Assembly (NCBI GenBank): GCA_045576455.1
Contig: JAZNGM010000013.1
Location: 13,975-77,974, forward strand
Direction: 5' to 3'
Source of the DNA: RGIG4034 sp045576455
GTDB taxonomy: Bacteria; Bacillota; Clostridia; Lachnospirales; Lachnospiraceae
DNA length: 64,000 bases
Shown here: piece by piece, positions 26,583 through 35,163 of the stretch
Layout of the letters: each line of letters starts with the position of its first letter
How positions within the stretch are numbered: the first letter of the stretch is position 1
Notes under the pieces: model-generated
Databases searched by the model: none
What the model was told of the DNA's origin: nothing
Seen by the model: the letters and a program-made list of their open reading frames with translations, nothing else
Made by a program: the position numbers and the translations under genes

Positions 26583-28313
26583 ATGAGTAAAATCATCGGA
26601 ATCGATTTGGGGACAACCAATAGTTGTGTAGCAGTACTGGAGGGAGGAACTCCGGTTGTGATAACAAATGCGGAAGGTGCCAGAACGACACCTTCCGTTG
26701 TTGCGTTTACAAAGAATGGAGAGAAGCTTGTCGGGGATACGGCAAAGCGCCAGGCGGTTACCAATACGGATAGAACAGTGTTTTCCATTAAAAGGAAAAT
26801 GGGTTCGACCCATAGAATAAAAATTGATAAAAAGCAGTATTCACCGGAAGATATTTCGGCGCAGATATTACTGAAGTTAAAAAAGGATGCGGAAAGCTAT
26901 CTGGGGGAACCGGTAACCAAAGCGGTTATAACGGTGCCGGCATATTTTAACAATGAACAGCGTCAGGCAACAAAGGATGCAGGAAGAATTGCCGGGCTTA
27001 CGGTAGAACGTATTATTAATGAACCGACGTCTGCAGCCCTTGCTTATGGGCTTGATAATGGAGAGACGCAGACAATTCTTGTATATGATCTTGGAGGCGG
27101 CACGTTTGATGTATCGGTTATAAGAATTGAAGACGGTGTTATTCAGGTGCTTGCAACGAGTGGTAATAATCATTTGGGTGGCGATGATTTTGATGATAGA
27201 ATTGCCGGTTATCTGGTAAAAGAATTTTATAATCTTAACAAAATCGATATTTCCAAAGATAACGTGGCAATGCAAAGAGTAAGAGAGGAAGCGGAAAAAG
27301 CTAAAAAGTCTCTTTCATCCATGCAGGAGGTTAATATAAATCTTCCTTTTCTTGCCACAACGAAGTCCGGTCCGGTTCACATGGACATGAATCTTACCCG
27401 TACACAGTTTAATAAGCTGACGGCGGATTTGGTAGATAAGACGGCAATACCGGTACAGGATGCTTTGAAGGATGCCGGTGTCAGCACAGGAGAGCTTAAC
27501 CGGGTACTTTTAGTAGGTGGTTCGACAAGAATTCCGGCAGTGGCGGATAAAGTAAGACAGCTTACGGGAAAAGAACCTGACAGAGGAATAAATCCGGATG
27601 AATGTGTGGCACTGGGGGCAGCGATACAAGGCGGAAAGCTTGCAGGAGATGCATCCCTTAATGAAGTGCTGTTGATGGATGTAACGCCGTTGTCTCTTTC
27701 TATTGAAACGGTAGGTGGCATTGCTACCAGGTTAATAGAACGTAATTCTACCATCCCTACCCGCCATAGCCAGATTTTTACTACGGCGGCTAATTTCCAG
27801 TCGACGGTAGATATAAAAGTATTGCAGGGAGAAAGACGCTTTGCCAGAGAAAATAAGCTGATAGGTAATTTCAAACTTACCGGTATCAAGAAAGCAATGC
27901 GTGGTGTGCCGCAGATAGAAGTAACCTTTGACATAGACGTAAACGGAATAGTTAAGGTTTCGGCACGTGATATGTCAACAGGGAGAGAGCAGAGTATTGT
28001 TATTACGGCGAGCTCAAATTTAAGTGAAAGTGAAATTGAACAGGCCATTTTTGATGCACAGATGAATGAAAGTAATGATAATGAGAAAATGAGCAGGGTT
28101 GAGTTATATCAGGATGCGCAGAATATGCTTTTTAAAGCACAGGATTTTTTGGCTGCTAATAAGAAAATGTTAGATGGAAACAGGAAGGCAGAAATTAAGA
28201 ATGCGGTTGCTGTTTTGCAAAAATTGATGAAAAAGGTTAAACCTGAGAACATGACTCTTGATGAAGAACATGCCATCAGGACGGCAAAAGATAATCTTGA
28301 AATGCTGTTTTAA
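26583..28313 (+). CDS. DnaK/Hsp70-family chaperone, orphan copy
   Basis: A 576-residue Hsp70. The nucleotide-binding domain shows the phosphate-1 motif IGIDLGTTNS, phosphate-2 motif VYDLGGGTFDVS and adenosine motif LLVGGSTRIP. The interdomain linker region LMDVTPLSLSIETVGG leads into a substrate-binding domain. The helical lid is shorter than in canonical DnaK (about 610-640 residues) and lacks the acidic EEVD-like tail region. No grpE, dnaJ or hrcA is adjacent, so this is probably a second, specialised paralog rather than the housekeeping dnaK. It is followed by a small conserved-looking protein and RidA. Confidence 0.9.
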   Translation: MSKIIGIDLGTTNSCVAVLEGGTPVVITNAEGARTTPSVVAFTKNGEKLVGDTAKRQAVTNTDRTVFSIKRKMGSTHRIKIDKKQYSPEDISAQILLKLKKDAESYLGEPVTKAVITVPAYFNNEQRQATKDAGRIAGLTVERIINEPTSAALAYGLDNGETQTILVYDLGGGTFDVSVIRIEDGVIQVLATSGNNHLGGDDFDDRIAGYLVKEFYNLNKIDISKDNVAMQRVREEAEKAKKSLSSMQEVNINLPFLATTKSGPVHMDMNLTRTQFNKLTADLVDKTAIPVQDALKDAGVSTGELNRVLLVGGSTRIPAVADKVRQLTGKEPDRGINPDECVALGAAIQGGKLAGDASLNEVLLMDVTPLSLSIETVGGIATRLIERNSTIPTRHSQIFTTAANFQSTVDIKVLQGERRFARENKLIGNFKLTGIKKAMRGVPQIEVTFDIDVNGIVKVSARDMSTGREQSIVITASSNLSESEIEQAIFDAQMNESNDNEKMSRVELYQDAQNMLFKAQDFLAANKKMLDGNRKAEIKNAVAVLQKLMKKVKPENMTLDEEHAIRTAKDNLEMLF

Positions 28314-28346
28314 TAATAGTAGAATACGGATAATGGAGATGATCTT

Positions 28347-28586
28347 ATGAGAAGAATGGAATTTAAAATGGAACGGCAGGGACTTCTTACGGAAGGACAA
28401 AAAGTAACGGTAACGGAAGGTTTGCTGCCGAGTAATTATTATTATACAATTGATCCTTCACTTGCAATGTCGGGAAATTATCCGTTTAACAAACAGCTAA
28501 AAAGCCGTGAAGGGGTAGTAATTAATATTGAGGAAAAACCGCGTGGTTACTATGTAACGGTTGAATTTGACGAGGAGGATATCTAA
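28347..28586 (+). CDS. Small protein of unknown function
   Basis: A 79-residue soluble protein with a mixed composition and a predicted beta-rich C-terminal half ending in acidic residues (EFDEEDI). There is no membrane segment or Cys pair. GGAGAT lies about 8 nt before the ATG; a second ATG three codons in is possible. It starts 33 bp after the dnaK-like gene, and its stop codon directly precedes the ridA start, so the genes are likely co-transcribed. No family was recognised. Confidence 0.65.
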   Translation: MRRMEFKMERQGLLTEGQKVTVTEGLLPSNYYYTIDPSLAMSGNYPFNKQLKSREGVVINIEEKPRGYYVTVEFDEEDI

Positions 28587-28964
28587 ATGTTAAAAAAAGT
28601 AAGTACAAGTAAGGCTCCGGCGGCTATCGGACCTTATTCACAGGGAATTATTGTAAATGGTATGTTATATGCGTCAGGTCAGATTCCCATTATTCCTGAA
28701 ACGGGAGAAATCGCACAGGGTGACATTACCGTACAGGCAGAGCAGGCAATTAAAAATGTTGGTGAAATTTTAAAAGAAGCCGGCACCGGTTATGAAAAGG
28801 TAGTAAAGACAACCTGCTTCCTTGCTGAAATGACGGATTTTGCGGCATTTAACGCCGTGTATGAAAAGTATTTTACAGGAAAACCGGCAAGAAGTTGTGT
28901 GGCTGTTAAACAGCTCCCGAAAGATGTTCTCTGCGAAGTTGAAGTGATTGCATATGTCGGATAA
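28587..28964 (+). CDS. ridA: RidA-family enamine/imine deaminase
   Basis: Hydrolyses reactive enamine and imine intermediates made by PLP enzymes such as threonine dehydratase. The 125 residues match the YjgF/YER057c/UK114 family: APAAIGPYSQGI at residues 8-19, MLYASGQIPI, and the conserved Arg in KPARSCVAVKQLPKD near residue 104. It forms trimers in known members. The ATG directly follows the preceding stop codon, with GAGGA inside that gene as ribosome-binding site. The frame overlaps the next gene by 11 bp. Confidence 0.93.
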   Translation: MLKKVSTSKAPAAIGPYSQGIIVNGMLYASGQIPIIPETGEIAQGDITVQAEQAIKNVGEILKEAGTGYEKVVKTTCFLAEMTDFAAFNAVYEKYFTGKPARSCVAVKQLPKDVLCEVEVIAYVG

Positions 28965-29463
28965 TATTGTATTAATAGGAATGCCCGGTGCCGGTAAGAG
29001 TACGGTAGGAGTTGTGCTTGCAAAGAAGCTTGGTATGCAGTTTGTGGATTCGGATTTGGTAATCCAGGATAAAGAATCGAGACTGCTTCATACAATCATT
29101 GAAGAGGATGGCTTAAGTGGCTTTCTGAAGATTGAAGAGGAAGTGAATGCAACCCTTATGTATGAAAAGGCAGTTATTGCTACCGGAGGAAGTGCTGTTT
29201 ACAGTAAAAAAGCAATGGAGCATCTTGCTGGGATCGGTACTGTGGTTTATTTAAAACTTTCATATGATAACATCGTGGAGCGTTTAGGTAACTTACAAGA
29301 GCGCGGTGTTGCCATGCAAAACGGACAAACGTTAAAAGAGCTTTATGATGAACGTGTGCCTTTGTACGAAAAGTATGCAGATGTTATCATAATGTGTGAC
29401 AACAAAATGATACGTGAAATAGTAGCTGATATCGTAAGTAAAAGAAAAATACCCGGAAAGTAG
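28954..29463 (+). CDS. aroK: Shikimate kinase
   Basis: Phosphorylates shikimate in aromatic amino acid biosynthesis. The 169 residues start MSDNIVLIGMPGAGKST, with the P-loop GMPGAGKST at residues 9-17. The Asp in FVDSDLVI and the GG pair in ATGGSAVYS are the usual shikimate-binding positions. The lid region (LQERGVAM) carries an Arg. The ATG at 28954 was preferred over a TTG two codons earlier. It overlaps the ridA end, and a terminator follows directly. No other aro genes are nearby. Confidence 0.85.
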   Translation: MSDNIVLIGMPGAGKSTVGVVLAKKLGMQFVDSDLVIQDKESRLLHTIIEEDGLSGFLKIEEEVNATLMYEKAVIATGGSAVYSKKAMEHLAGIGTVVYLKLSYDNIVERLGNLQERGVAMQNGQTLKELYDERVPLYEKYADVIIMCDNKMIREIVADIVSKRKIPGK

Positions 29464-29494
29464 AAAAAGTGCAAGCTGAGCTTGCGCTTTTTAT
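29464..29494 (+). terminator. Rho-independent terminator after the shikimate kinase gene
   Basis: AAAAAGTGCAAGC pairs with GCTTGCGCTTTTT (one G-T pair) across a 3-nt loop, followed by a T-rich tail. Confidence 0.8.
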
Positions 29495-29564
29495 ATTTCT
29501 GCATAATTTCTTCTCAAAATGGAAAAATAAAGATATTCAGTAAAATATATAAGGTGGTATTTGT

Positions 29565-29921
29565 ATGAGTTATCTTTATGCTTTTTTGATTGGAGGGGCA
29601 ATTTGCGCACTCTCACAAATTTTATTGGAAAAAACCAAAATGCTTCCGGGCAGGGTTATGGTTCTTTTGGTTGTGGCGGGTGTAGTGTTAAGTGCCTTTA
29701 ACCTGTATAAACCATTTGCCGATTTTGCACAGGCAGGAGCAACAGTTCCACTTATAGGTTTTGGCCATAATCTTATGAAAGGCGTAAAAGAAGCGGTGGA
29801 CACACAAGGATTTATAGGGCTGTTTACGGGAGGCTTTAAAGCAGCAGCGGCAGGAACAAGTGCGGCATTGATTTTCGGATATCTTGCAAGCCTTATTTTT
29901 GAGCCTAAAATGAAAAAATAG
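29565..29921 (+). CDS. spoVAE: Stage V sporulation protein AE
   Basis: A 118-residue membrane protein with about four hydrophobic helices, resembling the membrane protein SpoVAE (SpoVAEb) of the dipicolinic-acid channel. FLIGGAICALSQIL at the N-terminus and GHNLMKGVKEAVDTQGFIGLFTGG in the second half are typical of the family. AAGGTGG lies before the ATG. It is not next to spoVAC or spoVAD; spoVAD lies 16 kb upstream on the same strand, and spoVAC is not in the window. Confidence 0.88.
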   Translation: MSYLYAFLIGGAICALSQILLEKTKMLPGRVMVLLVVAGVVLSAFNLYKPFADFAQAGATVPLIGFGHNLMKGVKEAVDTQGFIGLFTGGFKAAAAGTSAALIFGYLASLIFEPKMKK

Positions 29922-29968
29922 GATTATTGTACTAAAATGAATACATTTGGAAAAATTAACAAAAACGG

Positions 29969-29997
29969 TTGCGCGAATTTGTTTATTATGCTAATAT
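29969..29997 (+). promoter_or_regulatory. Possible promoter of the aspartate-family operon
   Basis: TTGCGC is followed by a 17-nt spacer and TAATAT, about 110 nt before the first gene. This leaves a long leader. Confidence 0.4.
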
Positions 29998-30006
29998 GTA
30001 TCACGG

Positions 30007-30057
30007 TGACAAACAAATGTGTGCCGTACAAAAACAATAAAAGACAAGTGTTTGTCA
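30007..30057. promoter_or_regulatory. Inverted repeats in the leader of the hom operon
   Basis: TGACAAAC and GTTTGTCA are perfect inverted arms 35 nt apart; the right arm also lies in the short palindrome GACAAGTGTTTGTC. The site is just after the predicted transcription start and could bind the regulator encoded next. Confidence 0.35.
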
Positions 30058-30105
30058 TACAGAAACATATAACAGAAAACTTATATTTTTTATTAGGTAC
30101 GTGAT

Positions 30106-30549
30106 ATGACAGAAACCTCGGGATACTATATAGTAAAGAAACATGCTTTGCCGGAAGTATTGATAAAAGTAGTGGAAGCTAAGAGAATGTTAGATACACA
30201 AAAAGCGATGTCAGTCCAGGAAGCTGTGGATAAAGTAGGAATAAGCAGAAGTTCTTTTTATAAATACAAAGATGATATTTCCCCGTTCCATGAGAACGCG
30301 CAGGGAACCACCATTACGCTTACCTTTCAAATGGATGATGAACCGGGGTTGTTATCCGATGTACTTCGGACTATTGCTTTAAGCGGAGCTAATATTTTGA
30401 CAATTCATCAGAGTATTCCGATTAATGGCGTTGCATCGTTAAGCCTTAGCATACAGATATTGCCGACAACAGGGGATGTGTCTAAAATGCTTGAAGAAAT
30501 GGGACTTAAACGTGGCGTTCATAACGTTAAGATAATTGCTAAAGAATAA
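30106..30549 (+). CDS. ACT-domain regulator, PheB/UPF0735 family
   Basis: A 147-residue protein. Residues 15-60 contain a helix-turn-helix-like segment (VQEAVDKVGISRSSFYKYKD), and the C-terminal half is an ACT domain (TITLTFQMDDEPGLLSDVLR). ACT domains bind amino acids, so the combination suggests an amino-acid-responsive DNA-binding regulator. Its place as first gene before hom fits control of threonine or homoserine synthesis, with the inverted repeats in its own leader as a possible target. That role is inferred. It is separated from hom by 27 bp with GGAGG. Confidence 0.8.
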   Translation: MTETSGYYIVKKHALPEVLIKVVEAKRMLDTQKAMSVQEAVDKVGISRSSFYKYKDDISPFHENAQGTTITLTFQMDDEPGLLSDVLRTIALSGANILTIHQSIPINGVASLSLSIQILPTTGDVSKMLEEMGLKRGVHNVKIIAKE

Positions 30550-30576
30550 TTAATACAGGATATGGAGGATAAATCA

Positions 30577-31776
30577 ATGATTAAAGTTGCAGTATTAGGA
30601 TACGGTGTAGTAGGAAGCGGTATCGTAGATGTAATTATGACTAATAAGGAAGTAATCGAGAAAAGAATAGGGGATGAAATCAGCGTTGCGTATATTCTTG
30701 ATCTCCGCAAATTTCCGGGAGATAAATTTGAAAGCATTATAACCGATGATTATGAAGTTATTTTGAATGATAAATCCGTTAATATCGTGTGTGAAGCAAT
30801 GGGTGGAGTAAATCCGGCATATGATTATTCAAAACGTGCATTGCTTGCGGGAAAGAGCGTATGTACCTCTAATAAAGCAGTAGTTGCGGAGCATGGACCG
30901 GAGCTTATGGAAATTGCCAAGGAAAACAGATGCCATTATCTGTTTGAAGCAAGTGTAGGTGGCGGTATTCCAATTATCCGTCCGTTAAACGAATCTTTAA
31001 CACCGGAGCAGGTAGATGGTATTACCGGTATTTTGAACGGAACGACCAACTACATACTGACAAGAATGGAACGCGAAGGTTGTTCATACGATGAGGTGTT
31101 AAAAGATGCACAGGCATTAGGCTATGCCGAGAGAAATCCGGAAGCTGACGTGGAAGGATATGATGCGGCAAGAAAAATAGCTATTTTATCTTCGATTGCC
31201 TATGGAAAAACAGTAGATTATAAAGAATGCCTTACAGAAGGTATTACCAAGATTACAACCAATGATTTCGCGTACGCAGCTAAGATGAATGCAACCATTA
31301 AGCTTTTTGGTATCAGTAAGCGTGTGGATAACGAATATTATGTCATGGTAGCGCCATTTATGGTTTTTGCAGGACATCCTTTATATACCGTTAATGATGT
31401 AATGAACGGTATTCTGGTGCATGGAAATACATTAGGAGAGGTTATGTTCTACGGAAGCGGTGCAGGTAAGCTCCCGACAGCGAGTGCAGTAGTATCCGAC
31501 ATTGTAGAAATTGCCCGCAATTTGGGAAGGGTGTTACCATGTGACTGGTCTAAGGAGAAGCTTACCATTGCAAGTCCTGACGGATTGTCAAGAAAGTTCT
31601 TTGTACGTACGAACGCATCAAAGGCAGAGGTCGGGGAAGTATTCGGTAAGGTGGAATTCATTGATGCAGGTATTGCGGATGAAGTCGGATTTGTTACAGA
31701 AGTAATGACGGAAAAAGAAGCAAAGGCTTTGGCAGCAAAGGTAAATGCGGTAAGCTTTATCAGAATGGAGCTTTAA
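30577..31776 (+). CDS. hom: Homoserine dehydrogenase
   Basis: Reduces aspartate semialdehyde to homoserine. The 399 residues start with the NAD(P)-binding Rossmann motif VAVLGYGVVGSG, and the catalytic region includes FEASVGGGIPIIRPL and GILNGTTNYILTRM. The C-terminal 75 residues look like a short ACT domain. The ATG at 30577 has GGAGG 8 nt upstream; an earlier ATG at 30562 overlaps that site and is less likely. The next gene starts 2 bp after the stop, showing an operon. Confidence 0.95.
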   Translation: MIKVAVLGYGVVGSGIVDVIMTNKEVIEKRIGDEISVAYILDLRKFPGDKFESIITDDYEVILNDKSVNIVCEAMGGVNPAYDYSKRALLAGKSVCTSNKAVVAEHGPELMEIAKENRCHYLFEASVGGGIPIIRPLNESLTPEQVDGITGILNGTTNYILTRMEREGCSYDEVLKDAQALGYAERNPEADVEGYDAARKIAILSSIAYGKTVDYKECLTEGITKITTNDFAYAAKMNATIKLFGISKRVDNEYYVMVAPFMVFAGHPLYTVNDVMNGILVHGNTLGEVMFYGSGAGKLPTASAVVSDIVEIARNLGRVLPCDWSKEKLTIASPDGLSRKFFVRTNASKAEVGEVFGKVEFIDAGIADEVGFVTEVMTEKEAKALAAKVNAVSFIRMEL

Positions 31777-31777
31777 T

Positions 31778-32989
31778 ATGGAAAATAAAAAGAAATATAT
31801 AATTGTTCTCGCGGACGGAATGGCGGATGAACCGATTAAGGAACTTTCGGGTAAGACACCGCTTGCGTATGCCAACACACCGGCGCTTGACAGCCTTAGT
31901 CCTAAGGCAGAGGTGGGTATGGTACATACAATACCGGACGGAATGAAGCCGGGATCGGATACAGCCAATTTATCGGTCCTTGGATACGATCCTAAGAAAT
32001 ACTACTCAGGACGTTCCCCATTGGAAGCCTTAAGTATCGGTGTGCCGATGAAAGATACGGATATTGCAATCCGTTGTAATATTGTTACGATATCGGATGA
32101 CGATGTTTTGTTTGAAGATAAAATCATTATTGATCATAGCTCAAGTGAGATAAGCACAGAGGATTGCGCCGTGTTACTTGAAGCGGTAAAAAAAGAATTA
32201 CAGGATGACATATTTAAGTTTTATGTGGGTACGAGCTACCGTCACTGTCTTATCTGGGATAAGGGAGAAGTTGTAGACCTCGTGGCACCGCATGATGTAC
32301 TTACACAGACTATCGGACAGCATCTTCCTAAAGAAGAAAAACTCAGGGAAATGATGATAAAGAGTTATGAAATATTAAAGGATCATCCTATTAATATAGA
32401 ACGTAAAAAACAAGGTTTAAACCCGGCGAACTGTTGTTGGTTCTGGGGTGCCGGTACAAAACCGATGCTTTCTTCTTTTGAAGAAAAAACAGGGAAAAAA
32501 GGACTTATGATTTCTGCCGTGGATTTATTAAAAGGAATCGCGGTAGGGGCGAACATGGGTGTTAAAGAGGTAGAAGGCGCAAACGGCGGATTACATACCA
32601 ATTATACCGGTAAGATGCAGGCTGCCCTTGACGGACTACTCAACGAAGGATATGACTTTGTCTATATTCATGTGGAAGCACCGGATGAAATGGGTCATCA
32701 GGGAAGCTATGAAAGAAAAGTAAAAGCCATTGAAAATATAGATGAATATATCATCGGACCACTTTCAAAAGCCTTGGATGAAAACAATATCGCTTACAGG
32801 ATGTTGGTTCTTCCGGATCATCCGACACCGGTACGTCTTAGAACGCATACGGGAAACAGCGTACCGTATTTGTTATATGACAGCAAAGAGGCGGTTAATA
32901 ATGCGTATGCTTATACGGAAGAAGAAGCTGCAAAAAGTGGTATTACCCTTAATGAAGGACATAAATTAATTGATAGATTGTTACAATAA
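31778..32989 (+). CDS. Cofactor-independent phosphoglycerate mutase-like protein, proposed homoserine kinase
   Basis: A 403-residue member of the alkaline-phosphatase/iPGM superfamily in the archaeal ApgM branch. The metal site begins IIVLADGMADEP, with the phospho-acceptor Ser in GSDTANLSVLGYD (about residues 53-65); further metal ligands appear in EAPDEMGHQG and LPDHPTP. A subgroup of this family is annotated as a proposed homoserine kinase because it occurs in threonine operons lacking thrB. Here it lies between homoserine dehydrogenase and aspartokinase, which fits that role. The activity is inferred from context; a glycolytic mutase is the alternative. Confidence 0.8.
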   Translation: MENKKKYIIVLADGMADEPIKELSGKTPLAYANTPALDSLSPKAEVGMVHTIPDGMKPGSDTANLSVLGYDPKKYYSGRSPLEALSIGVPMKDTDIAIRCNIVTISDDDVLFEDKIIIDHSSSEISTEDCAVLLEAVKKELQDDIFKFYVGTSYRHCLIWDKGEVVDLVAPHDVLTQTIGQHLPKEEKLREMMIKSYEILKDHPINIERKKQGLNPANCCWFWGAGTKPMLSSFEEKTGKKGLMISAVDLLKGIAVGANMGVKEVEGANGGLHTNYTGKMQAALDGLLNEGYDFVYIHVEAPDEMGHQGSYERKVKAIENIDEYIIGPLSKALDENNIAYRMLVLPDHPTPVRLRTHTGNSVPYLLYDSKEAVNNAYAYTEEEAAKSGITLNEGHKLIDRLLQ

Positions 32990-33008
32990 TGAGGAGAGTT
33001 TTTTAGTG

Positions 33009-34328
33009 ATGAAAAAAGTAGTAAAGTTTGGTGGAAGTTCTCTTGCAAGTGCAAGTCAGTTTGAAAAAGTAGGACAAATTATCCGTTCGGATGTAAACCG
33101 TGTTTATGTTGTACCTTCTGCGCCGGGAAAGCGTGACAGCAAGGATACAAAAGTAACGGATATGTTATATCAGTGTTATGCTTTGGCAGAGGCAGGCAAG
33201 GATTTTAGCGAAGTATTGACTAAAATTAAAGAAAGATATCAGGAAATCATTGATGGACTTTCTTTAAGCCTTTCCCTTCAAAAAGAATTTGCACAGATTG
33301 AAAAAGATTTTGTGGCTAAGGCCGGCGATAATTATGCAGCAAGCCGTGGTGAATTCTTAAATGGTAAGATTATGGCAGCATATTTGGATTTTGAATTTAT
33401 TGATCCTGCAGATTATATTTTCTTTAAAGAAGATGGTCTGCTTGATATGGCAAAGACCGATGCAGTGTTAGGTGCTAAGCTTGCTGAGACACCGAAGGCT
33501 GTTATTCCGGGATTTTACGGTTCAACACCTGACGGTAAGGTAAAGACTTTCTCAAGAGGCGGTTCTGATGTAACCGGTGCCATTGTTGCAAGAGCAGCTA
33601 ATGCAGATGTGTATGAAAACTGGACCGATGTATCCGGCATTCTTGTTGCTGACCCACGTCTTGTTAAGAATCCGGAAGGCATTGAGACAATTACTTACAG
33701 AGAACTCAGAGAGCTTGCATACATGGGCTTCAGTGTACTTCATGAAGATGCTATTTTCCCGGTAAGAAAAGCAGGTATTCCGATTAACATCCGTAATACC
33801 AATGCACCGGCTGACAGAGGTACATGGATTGTAGAGAGTACATTACAGAAATCCAAGTATACAATTACGGGTATTGCCGGTAAAAAAGGTTTCTGTGCCA
33901 TCAATATAGAAAAAGACATGATGAACTCTGAAATCGGATTTGGCAGAAAAGTACTTCAGGTATTTGAAGAAAACGGTATTTCTTTTGAACATGTTCCGTC
34001 AGGAATTGATACAATGTCCGTTTTTGTACATCAGACAGAGTTTGAAGAAAAAGAACAGAGCGTTATCAAGGGACTGCATAAAGCAGTAGACCCTGACAAG
34101 GTTGAACTCGAATCGGATCTTGCACTTATTGCAGTGGTAGGACGTGATATGAAATCTGCAAGAGGTACGGCAGGAAGAATATTTGCTGCATTATCCCATG
34201 CCAATGTAAATGTTAAGATGATTGACCAGGGTTCTTCAGAGCTTAATATTATTATCGGTGTTAAGAACGAAGATTTTGAAACAGCAATTAAGGCTATATA
34301 CGATATTTTTGTTGTGGTACAAATCTAA
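33009..34328 (+). CDS. lysC: Aspartate kinase
   Basis: Phosphorylates aspartate at the entry to the lysine, threonine and methionine pathways. The 439 residues show KFGGSSLASA at the N-terminus, SRGGSDVTGAIVA in the kinase domain, and two C-terminal ACT domains (around FGRKVLQVFEENGISFEHVPSG and RIFAALSHANVNVKMIDQGSSE) for feedback control. GAGGAG lies 12 nt before the ATG; the GTG codon just upstream at 33006 gives better spacing and may be the real start. It is the fourth gene of the operon. The regulatory domains suggest inhibition by lysine and/or threonine. Confidence 0.93.
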   Translation: MKKVVKFGGSSLASASQFEKVGQIIRSDVNRVYVVPSAPGKRDSKDTKVTDMLYQCYALAEAGKDFSEVLTKIKERYQEIIDGLSLSLSLQKEFAQIEKDFVAKAGDNYAASRGEFLNGKIMAAYLDFEFIDPADYIFFKEDGLLDMAKTDAVLGAKLAETPKAVIPGFYGSTPDGKVKTFSRGGSDVTGAIVARAANADVYENWTDVSGILVADPRLVKNPEGIETITYRELRELAYMGFSVLHEDAIFPVRKAGIPINIRNTNAPADRGTWIVESTLQKSKYTITGIAGKKGFCAINIEKDMMNSEIGFGRKVLQVFEENGISFEHVPSGIDTMSVFVHQTEFEEKEQSVIKGLHKAVDPDKVELESDLALIAVVGRDMKSARGTAGRIFAALSHANVNVKMIDQGSSELNIIIGVKNEDFETAIKAIYDIFVVVQI

Positions 34329-34340
34329 AAAGGTGATATG

Positions 34341-35090
34341 ATGGATGAACTATTCAGGAAAAGAATGAAAGACCTTGCGATGCAGGCGTATAACAAAGGA
34401 ATATATACCTATTCTTCATTCTTGAGCGAAGCAGAGATTAGTGATATCTATGGAATGGAGCGTGAAATTGATTTTATCGGTTTCACGCTTTTTGGCGGTT
34501 TTGAAGATAGTACACGTAAGCTGGTGCGTTTTGGTTCTTTGGAGCAGCTGGGGTATGATGAAGCGTTTCCCATAAGCTGTGTTGAAATAGTGCCTGTTAA
34601 TATGAAATTTGGTGAAGAACTGTCACATAGGGACTATCTGGGCGCATTGATGAATCTGGGGATTGAAAGAGATACCATAGGGGATATTCTTATTAAAAAT
34701 AAAAATGCATATGTGTTTTGCCTTAATAAAATAGCAGATTACATACTTAAAAACTTAGGAAAGGTGCGTCATACTTTTGTACGCGTTACGTGTACGGAAC
34801 AAATTCCGGAGGATATTAAGTTAAGTCTTGCGGATGAGGTACTGCTCATAAGTTCTGAACGTATAGATACCATTGTGGCTCATTTTACAAAGCTTTCCAG
34901 AAATGCGGCGGTGGAACTGTTTAGGGAAAAAGCAGTGCTTGTAAACGGAAGAGTATATGAGAATAACAGCGGAATTCTAAAGGTCGGAGACATTGTATCC
35001 GTCAGGGGATATGGCAAAATGATTTATGACGGCATTGAAACCACAACCAAAAAGGGAAAACTCAGGGTTAAGATAAAAAGATATCAGTAG
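34341..35090 (+). CDS. YlmH-family RNA-binding protein with C-terminal S4 domain
   Basis: A 249-residue protein of the YlmH family. The N-terminal 180 residues match the YlmH-type domain (FLSEAEISDIYG, VRFGSLEQLGYDEAFPI). An S4 RNA-binding domain covers about residues 185-245 (LSRNAAVELFREKAVLVNGRV). YlmH proteins bind ribosomal RNA and take part in ribosome quality control and division-gene clusters. Here it is separated from division genes and follows lysC by 12 bp. Two adjacent ATG codons exist; the second has better spacing from AAAAGGTG. Confidence 0.88.
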   Translation: MDELFRKRMKDLAMQAYNKGIYTYSSFLSEAEISDIYGMEREIDFIGFTLFGGFEDSTRKLVRFGSLEQLGYDEAFPISCVEIVPVNMKFGEELSHRDYLGALMNLGIERDTIGDILIKNKNAYVFCLNKIADYILKNLGKVRHTFVRVTCTEQIPEDIKLSLADEVLLISSERIDTIVAHFTKLSRNAAVELFREKAVLVNGRVYENNSGILKVGDIVSVRGYGKMIYDGIETTTKKGKLRVKIKRYQ

Positions 35091-35163
35091 AAGATATTCT
35101 TGATTATCTTAAACGTAAGCAATATACTATTATTGCATGTAATATTTGGAAAGGGTTAGTCAG

